Origin: Rhynochetos jubatus
Lineage: Eukaryota > Chordata > Aves > Eurypygiformes > Rhynochetidae
Assembly: GCA_027574665.1 (NCBI GenBank)
Contig: CM050655.1
Span: 6,932,170 to 6,996,169 of the forward strand
DNA length: 64,000 nucleotides
Direction: 5' to 3'
Under the pieces are notes generated by a model. The model worked only from the letters and a program-made list of their open reading frames with translations, was not told where the DNA came from and ran no database searches. A program made the position numbers and the translations under genes. Positions 21,490 to 32,250 of the stretch are shown piece after piece. Positions within the stretch are counted from its first letter, which is position 1. The number at the start of each line of letters is the position of its first letter.

Positions 21490-24400
21490 CTGGAAGAGTA
21501 AAGGCCAAAGAGTAAAGAGCTTTAGAAGAACAGGAATCTGACTGCAGATTTTCAAGTTTGGATCCATTTCTAGTTACCTTCATTATCTGAAGGAAAAACA
21601 AAATAGGCGAAACAAAGATTTTATCCAAACTCTAACAGTAACTTCACAGCTATTTCTGTTGTTAACATGATCATGCAGTAGAGAAAAACAGCCCAATTCC
21701 TTCTCTTCTCTGGGTTTTACTGTTAAACACCAGAAGAAACAACCCCAAGGTGGCTATGTTCTCACTGCTAATACCGACCCAACAAGCTACTAGGAAAGAG
21801 CATTGTCTGGTCAGGTTTCAGTGACAAGCTATATGCACTTCCCTCTCTGTTTCTTGGAATCCTTAATTTCTGGAGTAAAACTGTCGAAACTCAGCAAGAG
21901 TGGCCAAACATCTCCTTCTTGCGAAGAGCAGCACAGCTCCATAGGAGACACTGGAAGGCAGCACACCCTACTACAGCTGCAGATAAACCTCACGTTTCTG
22001 TTCCCTAGTTACAACAGCAAATGAATGTTTAAGTCTTTCTGTTGCTAACTGCTGAGGCTAAGCGGTTTGCTGCTCCTCAGTGCTAGTGGAGTGGGTCTGA
22101 GGATTGATGACGCAGCCATAATTGAGGCAGACAGCAGAAAACTACTACAAGAGAAAGAGCGGTGGAAGTAGCACTGATTTCTCCATCTCTCCTGCTGGTT
22201 TTTACCATCTGAAGCTGTAGCTATCCTGCAGAAGCTTGGCATCAAGGCTGTCTTATCAAAATCACAGGACATCTTTTCTCCCTAGTTTTAGGTACATTTT
22301 CCAAGAAATACCACCTTTGTGCATAATAGCCCCTACAGGTTCTGGCAAAAGCAACCCAAACTGTGACCAATTTCCTTGGATGAAAATAGGGACAAAACTG
22401 AAGAGATGGAGGAAAGAAAGAATAAAATGGAAGCAGCATTAAAATATAAGTAACTTGTGCTTATTTGCTCCAAGTATATGGGAAATTGTGCAAGTTATGG
22501 AAAACTGAACTTTTAAATCTTTGCCACTAACATTTCTACCATCTGTTTCTTGATTCTTCCTGCGCTTTACAGGACACCAGTGTACTGGTTACTGTCATCG
22601 AAGTCAGTCTGAGGGCTCTAAACTGACTGCCTGCCAAAATCATTCAGGTGATGCAAAACAAGACCTTCCTTGAGGTCACCAGTACCTGCCCCTCTAGATC
22701 CCAGCTACTAACACAGGGGTGATTCCAACAGGCTGCAAAGAGCCTTCAACTTTTTCTCTCATATAAATGTAGGAGAGAGATTATGATCTTCACAATAGCA
22801 TGGGATTTAATTCATACCTAGGCAAATTAAGAGCCAGTCAAAAGGAAGATGGGCATTACCCTTATCCTGTGTCGGCCTTCCTTCCTATACCCCCTCCTTG
22901 CCAAGTATGCAAGTCTCTTTGGTCACGGCCTTTTTATCACCGAGTTGTCCTTTATTATCACCTATACAGAAACAGTCTCAACAGCTATAAATGGCCTCAT
23001 ACTTTGTTGTAAGAAGCCACGACACAGTCTGGAGTTAGTCCTGCATTTTCTTTCATTTCCTCTAGAAAAGTGGAATGATTCTTTGAACCGGTATTAAACA
23101 GAAGGAGAAACTATTTTTCTCTGACCCCCAAGGCCACCTGGGACATGGACACTGACCTTGATTCCCCTCCTGTGTTATTTTCTTCAAAGCGAAAAGCATT
23201 TTTAAAAATTCTGCTAGTGTGGGTTTTCTGAAGGAGCAGAATTATATGGTCAACGATAAATCGGATGCTGATACTTACCTGAGCTTGAGGAGGTCAAGCA
23301 GGCAAAAGCACACTTGCCAGAAGCATTGCTGTAGTGACATGACAGAGCAGTGCTACTTTTACACAACATCCTTGTGCAGAGACATATCACCAAGACAGAT
23401 AGAAAACTACTATCACCCTCAGTCAGATATTATCCGTGTGTCATTGAACTGCCTTTGATTTCTCCATTCACTGCAATGGAGGGAACTTAGATGCATCAGC
23501 TTACCTGCCATCAGGCTGCTTTGTCAGGGAAGGCAAAATTTTACTGCTTGTTCTGGTTGACAAACACAAGATCCCTGAAAGGCATACTACCTATTGTTTG
23601 AAGAACAGGAACAAAACACATCTTATCGGTGTTTGCAGATGGACTGCCTTGTAAGATTTTGATCTCCAGCTTAATTTTAATTAATTTCTTTATCTATCTC
23701 AAAGCTATCCAGGTTGTACAACTTTCAGGTTGGTTGGTTAGCAGGGACTGTAACTACTGAAAATATAAAGATTTTGATCCGTTCTACTTCCAATTAAATT
23801 TTCATCCTCTAACTATAAACGAGAAAAGTTCAAGCAAATTGTTTGAGTCTCCAGCTGTTTTTGATGCCTGGAGGCCAGATATACTGAAATAAGAAACTGA
23901 CCTAATTCCACTAATCTCAAAGGAAAGACCCTTGTCAACCTCCATGGGCTTTCATCAGCCCTTGAAACAATTGTATTTAGATTAATTGGGCAGTGCTTTC
24001 CTTTTTAGTCTAATCTAAATCAAGCTTTTCATAAAATGTATGGATTTTGTGTTCAAAAATAAGACAAGGCTGAAGGATAGGACAGTTTGACTTGTCCACC
24101 TACACCAGGCTTGGCCAGCTGGAGCTTTGAAACCACCCTTTTGTGTGACTGCAGGTAACCAACCATTACCCACGGAAAAGATGTCATTCAAGGCGATTTC
24201 TAGCTAGCTACCAAATTCAGTATTCTGCACAAATTGCTTGTAGGCATTTCTCCTCTTTTACTGAAATAAATTCGTACTGACACCTAAGGTAAGCCTACCA
24301 TCTGTGGGAGCCAGTGAACCCTTATTCCTTACCTGAGATGAGCAGGCATTTAAAGGTCATTTTTCCCTGAATGTTCTTCAGGTTACTTTGGTTAGATAGC

Positions 24401-25316
24401 AAAGCCAAGCCCATGTCAGGGAGAAGGTCAAGAACAGTGAAATGAATACTCAATATTAGCAGAATAATTGGGCCTACAATACAATAAAGAAGTCTGGCAC
24501 CCATAGAAACATAAAACAAGAAAAGCCAAGAAAATTTCACTCTACCAACTTTTACCACCTCTGGAAATGAGACTCAAAAAAGTTAATAATAAAGAAATTA
24601 AGTAATTGAATCCACCGAGATGTCACATTTTCAGCTTTAATCTTAAAGCTACCACCTGTGGGGAGACAAAATGGGTTGGGTCTTGAGCCTCTTCCTCTTG
24701 ATCCTTCCTGAACCAAACCCAGCCATGAGGGTGATGTAAATGAACATTCACGGGGGAATATTCTGTAGTTATTTTTATCTTGAAATCTCTTCCTGTAACT
24801 TTCACTTTTGATTGCACTGATTTCGGCTGTGCTAGTTAAGAAAGTGTCCATAGCACCTTTTTTAGCAAGCGATCAAGTAGAGGTACCCTGCATTATTCCA
24901 TCCTTTGTTTCCTTTATTCTTTTTTCCAGCTTTGTTCTCTTGCAATAGCACTGGCACAAGAAGGCAGAGCACTCCTCCCTGGTGGTGAGCAATAAACCCA
25001 AAGGTGAAGCAACACCACAAGGTAGACGCGGGTGCCACAGAACTGTCTTCTCAATTACATGTAGGACACAGCAAGACATGGAACCTTTCTTACAGATTGC
25101 ATTAAGTATGTGTCAGCATATTTTTGTGAAGGGTTTCTTCCCTTCTGAAGTCAATGTTGAAAGCTAAGGTGCAGAGTATGCTTTAAGAGGTTTAATAACA
25201 TTTTGCGTTGTCAAGACCTCCAATTCTTGTCAGTTCCCTTAAAAATTAGGGACCCTGGCCAATCTGAAAAATGTATGGGCAACTCTTCCCATGTAGACAT
25301 CTGAAGCGATCTTAGA
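21490..25316. other. Non-coding DNA with scattered splice-like motifs
   Basis: No repeat family was recognised. Minus-strand donor consensus sequences occur at about 23277 (CTCAG/GTAAGTAT) and 23505 (GGCAG/GTAAGC). The short blocks upstream of them have open frames compatible with each other in phase. Their acceptors are mediocre, however, and no frame links them to exon A. A Walker-A-like peptide is encoded on the plus strand at 22329-22352 (see findings). Confidence 0.4.
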
Positions 25317-25436
25317 ATCACAGGATGGTTTGGGTGGGAACGGACCTTAAAGCCCATCCAGTTCCAACCCCCTGCCATGGGCAGGGACACCCTCCACTAG
25401 ACCAGGTTGCTCCAAGCCTCATCCAGCCTGGCCTCT
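25317..25436 (-). mobile_element. CR1: CR1 LINE 3' tail
   Basis: The plus strand carries the reverse complement of the CR1 3' end, beginning AGAATCACAGGATGG and continuing with TTGGGTGGGAACGGACC, AGTTCCAACCCCCTGCC and GACCAGGTTGCTCCAAGCC. It stops after CAGCCTGGCCT. About 75 bp are identical to the copy at 39911-40110, so the two belong to one young subfamily. Only the terminal ~120 bp are present. Confidence 0.95.
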
Positions 25437-28400
25437 ATCTTGCAGTAAGCAATATGTGTCCCCCACGTTCTATTAATGCACGTAACGTTTCCTAATTATT
25501 CTTGCTGATCTGAATAATTAGGACTTCATTCTTTCCATGAAAAGTTCCCTAACATGTGTGAGGAAAGGAAGTTAATGCTAATTAACTTACCCCTGAAATA
25601 CCCTATTATCAAAGCACATGCTGTCAACACACTTGGAGAAGCAGCCTCTGACTTCATACATTTATTGACTTAGTCTCCATGAAAAGGCTACATCCAACAA
25701 CAGGGAGGCTCAGACAGTATTAGCTGGCAGCAATCACTGAGTGACGATGTTCTAGACTGTGTGTGTTTTTACTTATCTGTTAGACAGTCTCAGTGGCCTG
25801 TAATCTTCTCTAGTACTTTCTGTTTAACATGCAGGTAAAAAGAGTCAATCTTCCTACTGATTGTAAATGCTTCACTGAGATGCAGGTCCCTACCACATTC
25901 CAGCAACACGGAATAGGTATCACTCCTACTGCAGCAGAACTGGGCAAGAAGAGCAGTTATTAGGCACACGGCAGGGACACACAACTCAGCATGGTTAGCA
26001 AAGGAGAATTGCCCCAGCTCGCCATGGTTTAGTGTCCCATACTCAAACAACATGGCAGTAGACACTACGCATATCCTTGCCAGCTTATTTTCACGAAAAT
26101 ATTTTTAATTTTTGATTAGATTATGCAAATTATAGCTCAACCAAAAGTGTGAAAGCACTTGACTCTCACAGTCCATACTGAGCTCACCACAGTTAATGCA
26201 CCTGAGTCTGTGACTGGGTTCTGCTGAAGTGAAGGGGTTCACTTTTCCCAGCAGTGAAGGACCAGAAAGGAGAACCACATCAAAGCAGATACTAGGAAAG
26301 GATGTAAAAAAGGAGCCCTACGGATTTCCACAAGTTTTATTTTTCTGTTACACTGATGATATTATGCAAGAAGTTACATTTTTCACTAAAATGGCAGCTT
26401 CTACTACCCTCTCTCAGGATAGGCGTATCACTAGAAACACCCAGGAACACTGCAACTAGAGCCCACAACTCTGCTCTTCACCCTAAGACATGAAGCGCTC
26501 CACACACACCTACCTTCCATTCTCCGCCCTCCTCCCTGCCCAGGAACTGTCTGGGCTACAGCTGAAACAGGAGCAACCTGAGAGGAGAGCCAGCTTGTGT
26601 CCGCAGGGGACACGCTCAGGCTGCACTGAAATACCACACCATTTCCGTCTCATCCCCCAGCCCACATTGGTGTTCATACCCCCAACATGTGCTGTGAACA
26701 CTGAAATTCAGTTGTTTGGTGTGGAAAAGTAATCTGAGTCATTTTCCAGGTTACTATGTGGATTTTCTGCTACAGAAAATGTTTGCAAAATAATGGAGAA
26801 AGGTCTTTAAGGAAGATTTAAATTATTCTTTTTACTGGTAGAAGAATGATTCCACCCTCCACCCCCCCAGTTTCAATATGTTTTCTGGATGAACGCTGCT
26901 GCTTTTGACAGGTGAGTATTAATGACTCAGTACAAGCAGGAGCTATGTAAGCTCTAACATTAGACAGCACCGCTCTGTGGAAATTAAACTCTGTGTGGAA
27001 GCCCAGAGCAAGGTTTTCTGTACCACTGAATTTCTGCCATAAGACCGAAGCAAGGACCGTCTGGAGAGAGTGCAGAGAGGGCCCAGAATAGAAGAATCAG
27101 TCCTGGCTTTTGTATGGTCTGCTGCATACATCCATTTGTTCTGTTTCCTTCCAACATCAACAAATCCAAGATCTATTAAGTCACAAATATCAGGTTGTGA
27201 TTACTGCTGAATCCACAAACTGGTTTGAGCTCATGAGGGCAGTGGTACATTTTACTACCCTGGCCTGTAACAACACATAATACTTCTTCAAAGCATTTCA
27301 AATTAAGGTATTTCATTCTCAGATATTTCATTCACTACACAACCATTTCCCATAACAGAGACTAACTGAAACAAAAGGGAAAGCCTTTTCATACAGCGAA
27401 CTTAAAAGAACCAAACCCCTTCCTTTGCCTTCCGGTTAGCAGGAACCTTTTTCTCTTCTCCCCTTAAAAAAACAATCACCAAACCAAACAAAACCACTTC
27501 CGAGCAAGCTGGTGCTCTCAAAATGTTTCAGAAGAGACAAGATAAATGTGCGTGCCATGCTAGAGTCCCCAGTGCAGGATGCTGGCCACAGATGACACTA
27601 CCAGGTGCTGACAATGCTCTGCCAGTTTCCACAGTTGTTTCTAGACCTGCTCTGTATCATGTGCCATGTGCCGCCTTAGAGTGAGTCCTCATTTTGATCT
27701 CCTGCCTAATTGTTCAATCCAGCATCCATTTGCTAGTGGAGTCTTTCCTTTGCCAGGCTACCATTTGTTTTCCCATCATTCCACTTCACTGTTAGAACTG
27801 TTTGAACAAGCAATCCATAATTCACTCACATTTCCACATCTAAAATGCCAAATTCAGTACACAGTCATATATAAAGATCCTAATAATACTAATTACTTGT
27901 AAATATTTGTATTATAGATTGGAAGAAACGCACAACAATTCTGATCATTTTGCAAGTTTAAATAAGTGGTAATTTGGAAGGAAAACTATACTGGTCAGTA
28001 GCTGCTGCTACTCATGGTCCTGAATATTCCATTCTGTTAACCCCACCAGAGTACAGACAGACAGAGAAACCTTTATGGCCAACTGTACAAATGCAAACGA
28101 TGCAGCTAACAGCGCCAGCTGAAACAGTGCTTTTCAAATTAATGACAAATACTCTTAAACAACCCAATCTTCTCCTGTGCACTTCTCTGAGAAGGCCCTT
28201 AATTACTGTTCTTTAATGATCTCCAGTGTTCTCCACACCAAATAGGCAATGATGGACATTAGAAGTTGAGTTTGAAGCTGCTGTGAACATGAAAATCCCA
28301 TTGATTCCAACACTTTGAGAACGAGATGCTTGGCTCACCAAGTTCAAGCCCTTACTCCTGAAATTAGATAACTTTCAAATAGCACCAAGCAAATACAGAA

Positions 28401-29169
28401 AAGGAGCTGCCATGTGCAGAGTAATCTTCTCCAGCTCTTATGTTAAGAACTAGCAACTCCAGAATGAGTCTCACAAAAAGTAAACCAAGCCATGCTGGCA
28501 TAGACTGAAGTAATCTACAGTTCAGACCACAAACTTAACATTCCTGCCCCTAAATTCTAAATTCCTTCCAAAGAAAATCTGAGGTTGTGCAAAGGGAGAA
28601 AGCCACAGCAGAAGTGCCTGCATAGCAAGGACAATCATGGTACCAGGACTGCAGGGAGCCAAGCTGAATGTCCCGCCCCAGTTAGGTGTTCATGAGACTG
28701 TAACATAACCTGTTCTACAATCTTATTAATTATCTCAGCCTTCAACCAAGCCTCCTAAATCCATCTTCTTCTGATCTCTAACCTCAGAGAAACTACGCCG
28801 AATAAAGGTGAATGTATTTGACCATTTTGCGCTGGTAATCAGGCAGAAAATTGTGAGAGAGAAAGCTAGTGTAAACTGATATATCTCAATTAACCTTGAA
28901 AATAATCTGTCTCAATGAGTTTGCGTATGTTCAGCCCTTCTCACTGTAAAACAAAATTAGTATCACTTTTTCCTATATACAGTTTAAAGACAGGAAGAAT
29001 TCTTATCCAGCCAGTTGGATACCAGATATTTCTCTGAACAACTTCATGCATAAAATTCTGCTTATTGTGCTTAAATAACTAAATTCACTCATAGAACATT
29101 ATTTGCTATCTTATTGCCAGAAAACGCAATCCATTCACTTTACCACTGTTTCCTCTATTTTCCTTATTC
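25437..29169. other. Unique non-coding DNA
   Basis: No gene or element was recognised. The stretch includes a TATA-poor GC-richer patch at about 26460-26700 and an A/C-rich tract at 27465-27499. Open frames up to 91 codons look random. Confidence 0.5.
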
Positions 29170-30321
29170 CATAGTGCGGAGGAAGCTAGCTGGTATCCTT
29201 GCAAGGCCACTCTCCATTACCTCTGAGAAAGGTCACGGACACTGGGAAAGTTTGGAAGAAAATAAATGTCACTCCTTTCTACAAGTAGGGCAAGAAGGAA
29301 GATCCGGAACTACAGGCTTGCCAGCCTCACCTCACTCCTAGGGAAGGCGGTACAGCAAATAATCCTGGATGCCATTTCCAAACACAGGAAGAACAAGGCG
29401 GCGCTCGGCAGTAGTTAGCATGGCCTTACAAAGGGGAAATTATGCTTCAACAGCCTGATGGCCTTCTGTGATGAGAAGAGTGGCTCAGTGGGTGGGGGGA
29501 AAGCAGCGGATACTGTTTATTTTGATGCTGGTAAGGCTTTCAACACTGTCTCCCTAACTGATGAAGTACGGACTAGGTCAGTGGAGAGTGTGGTGGGCTG
29601 GCTGAAGTGTCAGGCTCAAAGGGTAGTGATCCATGGAAGAATGCCCAGCTGGAGACAAGTCACTAGCAGAGTACCCCAAGGGTTGATACTGGGACCAATA
29701 CCATTTAACATCTTCCTTAATGCCCCGGATGACGGGACAGAGTGCCCTCTCAGCAAGCCTGCAGCTGATACACCAGACAGTTGTGCTGCCACTGAGGGAC
29801 GCTGACAGGATGAACACTGGGAAGCTTAACAAAGATCCCTGTACCTGCGGAGGAATAACCCAGACACCAGTAGAGCTCAGGCTCTGAGTGGCTGCAAAGC
29901 GGTTTTGTAGAAACACGGGCATAGTGGAGAGAGTCCAGCAAAAGGCCATGAAGATGATTAAGGATGTGGAGCACTGATCATACGAAGAGAGGCTAAGAGA
30001 GATGGGATTATTCAGTCTTAAGAACTGAAGGCTCCAGGGGGATCTTACCAACACCTGAGGGGGAGAAAAGATGGAGATAGATCCTTCTCAGGGCACAGGA
30101 CAAGAAGAAATTTCCATTCACATTTTCATTTACAACATAGGAAAAAGCTGTTTTCTTGCAAGGTTGATTGAACACTAGAGAGGGTTGTGGAGTCCCTATC
30201 CATGGAGATAATCAAAACCTGAACAAACCTGACCCTGAGGAACATGTTCTAACTGACCCTGCTTGAGTAGGGTAGTTGGACTAGAACTCCAGAGGTCCCT
30301 TCCAGCCCCAGTGATTCTGTG
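29170..30321 (+). mobile_element. CR1: CR1 LINE, internally deleted copy with ORF2 remnant and 3' UTR
   Basis: The sequence follows avian CR1 from the middle of ORF2 to near the 3' end. First comes reverse-transcriptase coding sequence (KLAGILARPLSI at about 29180, then YRLASLTSLLGK). Further RT and post-RT coding sequence follows to about 29910. A deletion join then leads into the 3' part (GAGTCCAGCAAAAGGCC, ATGAAGATGATTAAGG), and a terminal CCAGCCCCAGTGATTCTGTG sequence ends at about 30321. The join near 29915-29925 loses a stretch that normally separates these blocks (from memory of the family). It is the longest CR1 in the window and is plainly inactive. Confidence 0.92.
29175..29805 (+). 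pseudogene. Dead CR1 ORF2 (reverse transcriptase) remnant
   Basis: The fragment encoded an endonuclease/reverse transcriptase for LINE retrotransposition. Visible RT landmarks include NVTPFYK, HGLTKGKLC, YFDAGKAFNTV (motif A, with the first Asp retained), QRVVI, VTSRVPQG (motif B), LGPIPFNIF and DDGTECPLSK. Breaks include an in-frame TAG in the AAGTAG of 29283-29288, a TAG at 29416-29418 where Gln is usual, and frameshifts before about 29310. Codons between motif A and the GW block are lost. A small deletion has removed the FADD catalytic motif C, leaving KPAADTPD. The longest intact piece is 29458-29805. The 158-codon antisense frame at 29578-30054 is a shadow. Confidence 0.85.
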
Positions 30322-32160
30322 AAAAAACAAGGCAATGATATCCTGTTCAGCTCTGTCCACTCAGAGAATGACTGTTAAGGGAGACAGACCTGAATACACC
30401 AACAAGAAAATGACTTAGAAAGTAACATTTGCTCTGGCTGACAGCAAGCCAGGCATAGCTGCACTTCAGCCTGACACTACAAACACCAGCCAAACCTTCC
30501 TCTCCTTCTGGTTGTTCTGTCAAAAGCAAAAAAGTTTCCAACTAACTGAAAATACATCAGTGAACTGAAGTTCTTTCCTTCCAAATAAGGAAGGCTGGTG
30601 TCAAACTAAGAGGTGCCAAATAAATATTTTGTCTCTATCAAAAGTCTCCATTAGCTTTCAGTGAAATCCCCAAACAACCAAGACATTTCAAAATAATTAT
30701 ATTTTAGTTGTCAGTCTTTCTCTCAGGGGAATCCTGTAAAAACTGTAAAAATCAGCCTCTGGCATGAAAGTTCCAGTATGCCTGCATGGTCACCTGGCCA
30801 CTATTCAAAGTCTGATACCACGTGCGTTCTTTAGTGCTATTTAGTGAAACGATTCTTCTACTGTTCCGTAATTCTTTCAACGCCTGTCCATTTGAAATAA
30901 ATACAACCACCCCCCCATGGAGTCCTGCTAAAAGATGGCTACAGAGGAGAAAGTGGACTGATCCCTCTCATAATGCACTACCAAGAGCACATTTTGCAGC
31001 TCTGAACAGAGTTTGCCAACAGGGAAAAGTTCAAAGCCAGACTTTAAAATTTCCAAGCAAAGGGCTTGTTAAAATCAGAAGTATAATCACAGGATATAAC
31101 ACCAACTATTCAAATGATCCTGCACTATTACGAAAGAGAGAATGAGAGAGAGTGGTTAAAAAATTATTTGGTCGTCTTAACCGGAATGTGAAGAAATCAG
31201 GATTTTTCTTTTCTTCTATCTTACAGATCAGCTAAAAGCCTGCCAGGAAGATTAGGAGGGAAAGGACAACTTAAGGAGCACAGAGATTGAAGAAATAATT
31301 GAAATCTGCCTGGAGCTGGTTTTTTCCCTATGATTTCTATTAACAACTTTGTTGTTTGGTTGTTTGAGGGGTGGGTTTGTTGGGGTTTTTGTACTGATTT
31401 TCCAATATTAAACTGTTTCTGTGATATTAAAATTGTGAAATCTCCAGGTTTAGATTTACACATTTTGCTACAAAAATTCTGGAGTAGGAGACAGCCATGA
31501 TTACTGTGAATTTTCCACCTTGGAACAAGGAATTTGTGAACCTGCCTGCTGACAGTGGAAGGTCAGAATGAGGAAGCAACTCCCTGTTTTCAGGAGTACC
31601 TGTATGTATTTGGCATGTCACTGTATGATTATTCTGGCAGGTTTTTCTAAAATATTGTGTTCTTTACAACCATTCCTAAATCCCAGTGGCAGGTTTTAGT
31701 ATTCCCTGTTTTGTAGAATTTAGACCCTATTTTGCTTACAGGTATAGATCTAGATAAATCCAGAAAATTAATTACATGAAAAGAATATTCTTAAACATGT
31801 TCCATCACCTGAAATCAATCTACAGCAGCTAAATTAGATACGGACACGGTATAAAATTCATACTTTGAACTATGAAAAAGGTTGAATTTCAGCTGGCTAA
31901 TGCAGCTGGACCTAATCTTACAAAAAGTAAAATACTCTCAACTGAGAATCTGACAGTGCCAAGATGACTTTGTACCTGTGACAGTTAATTCCAGCATGCT
32001 GGGAGCAGACAGGCAGTGATGACAGCTGCAAGGCAGGGCCAATCTTGAGCTGCAATTCTACCCTTTCCCTCCTTGCCCACTGTTGCATCTCCCCAGATGC
32101 ACTAATCTCCCCCCAGCACTAATTCCTTCTCTACCTTTACACACTAGATTGGAATTCTCT

Positions 32161-32250
32161 AAAAAAAAACCACCACCACCACCACAAAAAAACCCCAAGC
32201 AAAACAAAACAAAGAACCCCCTGCCCCAAAAAAAGACAAACACGCACAAA
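32161..32250. repeat. A/C-rich tract with (CCA)n microsatellite
   Basis: A 9-base A run leads into five CCA units at 32170-32185, followed by CAAAACAAAAC and AAAAAAAGAC blocks. Confidence 0.75.

Noticed and set aside
29578-30054. 158-codon minus-strand open frame
   Set aside because: It is antisense to the CR1 ORF2 and 3' region, and the sense strand carries the RT motifs.
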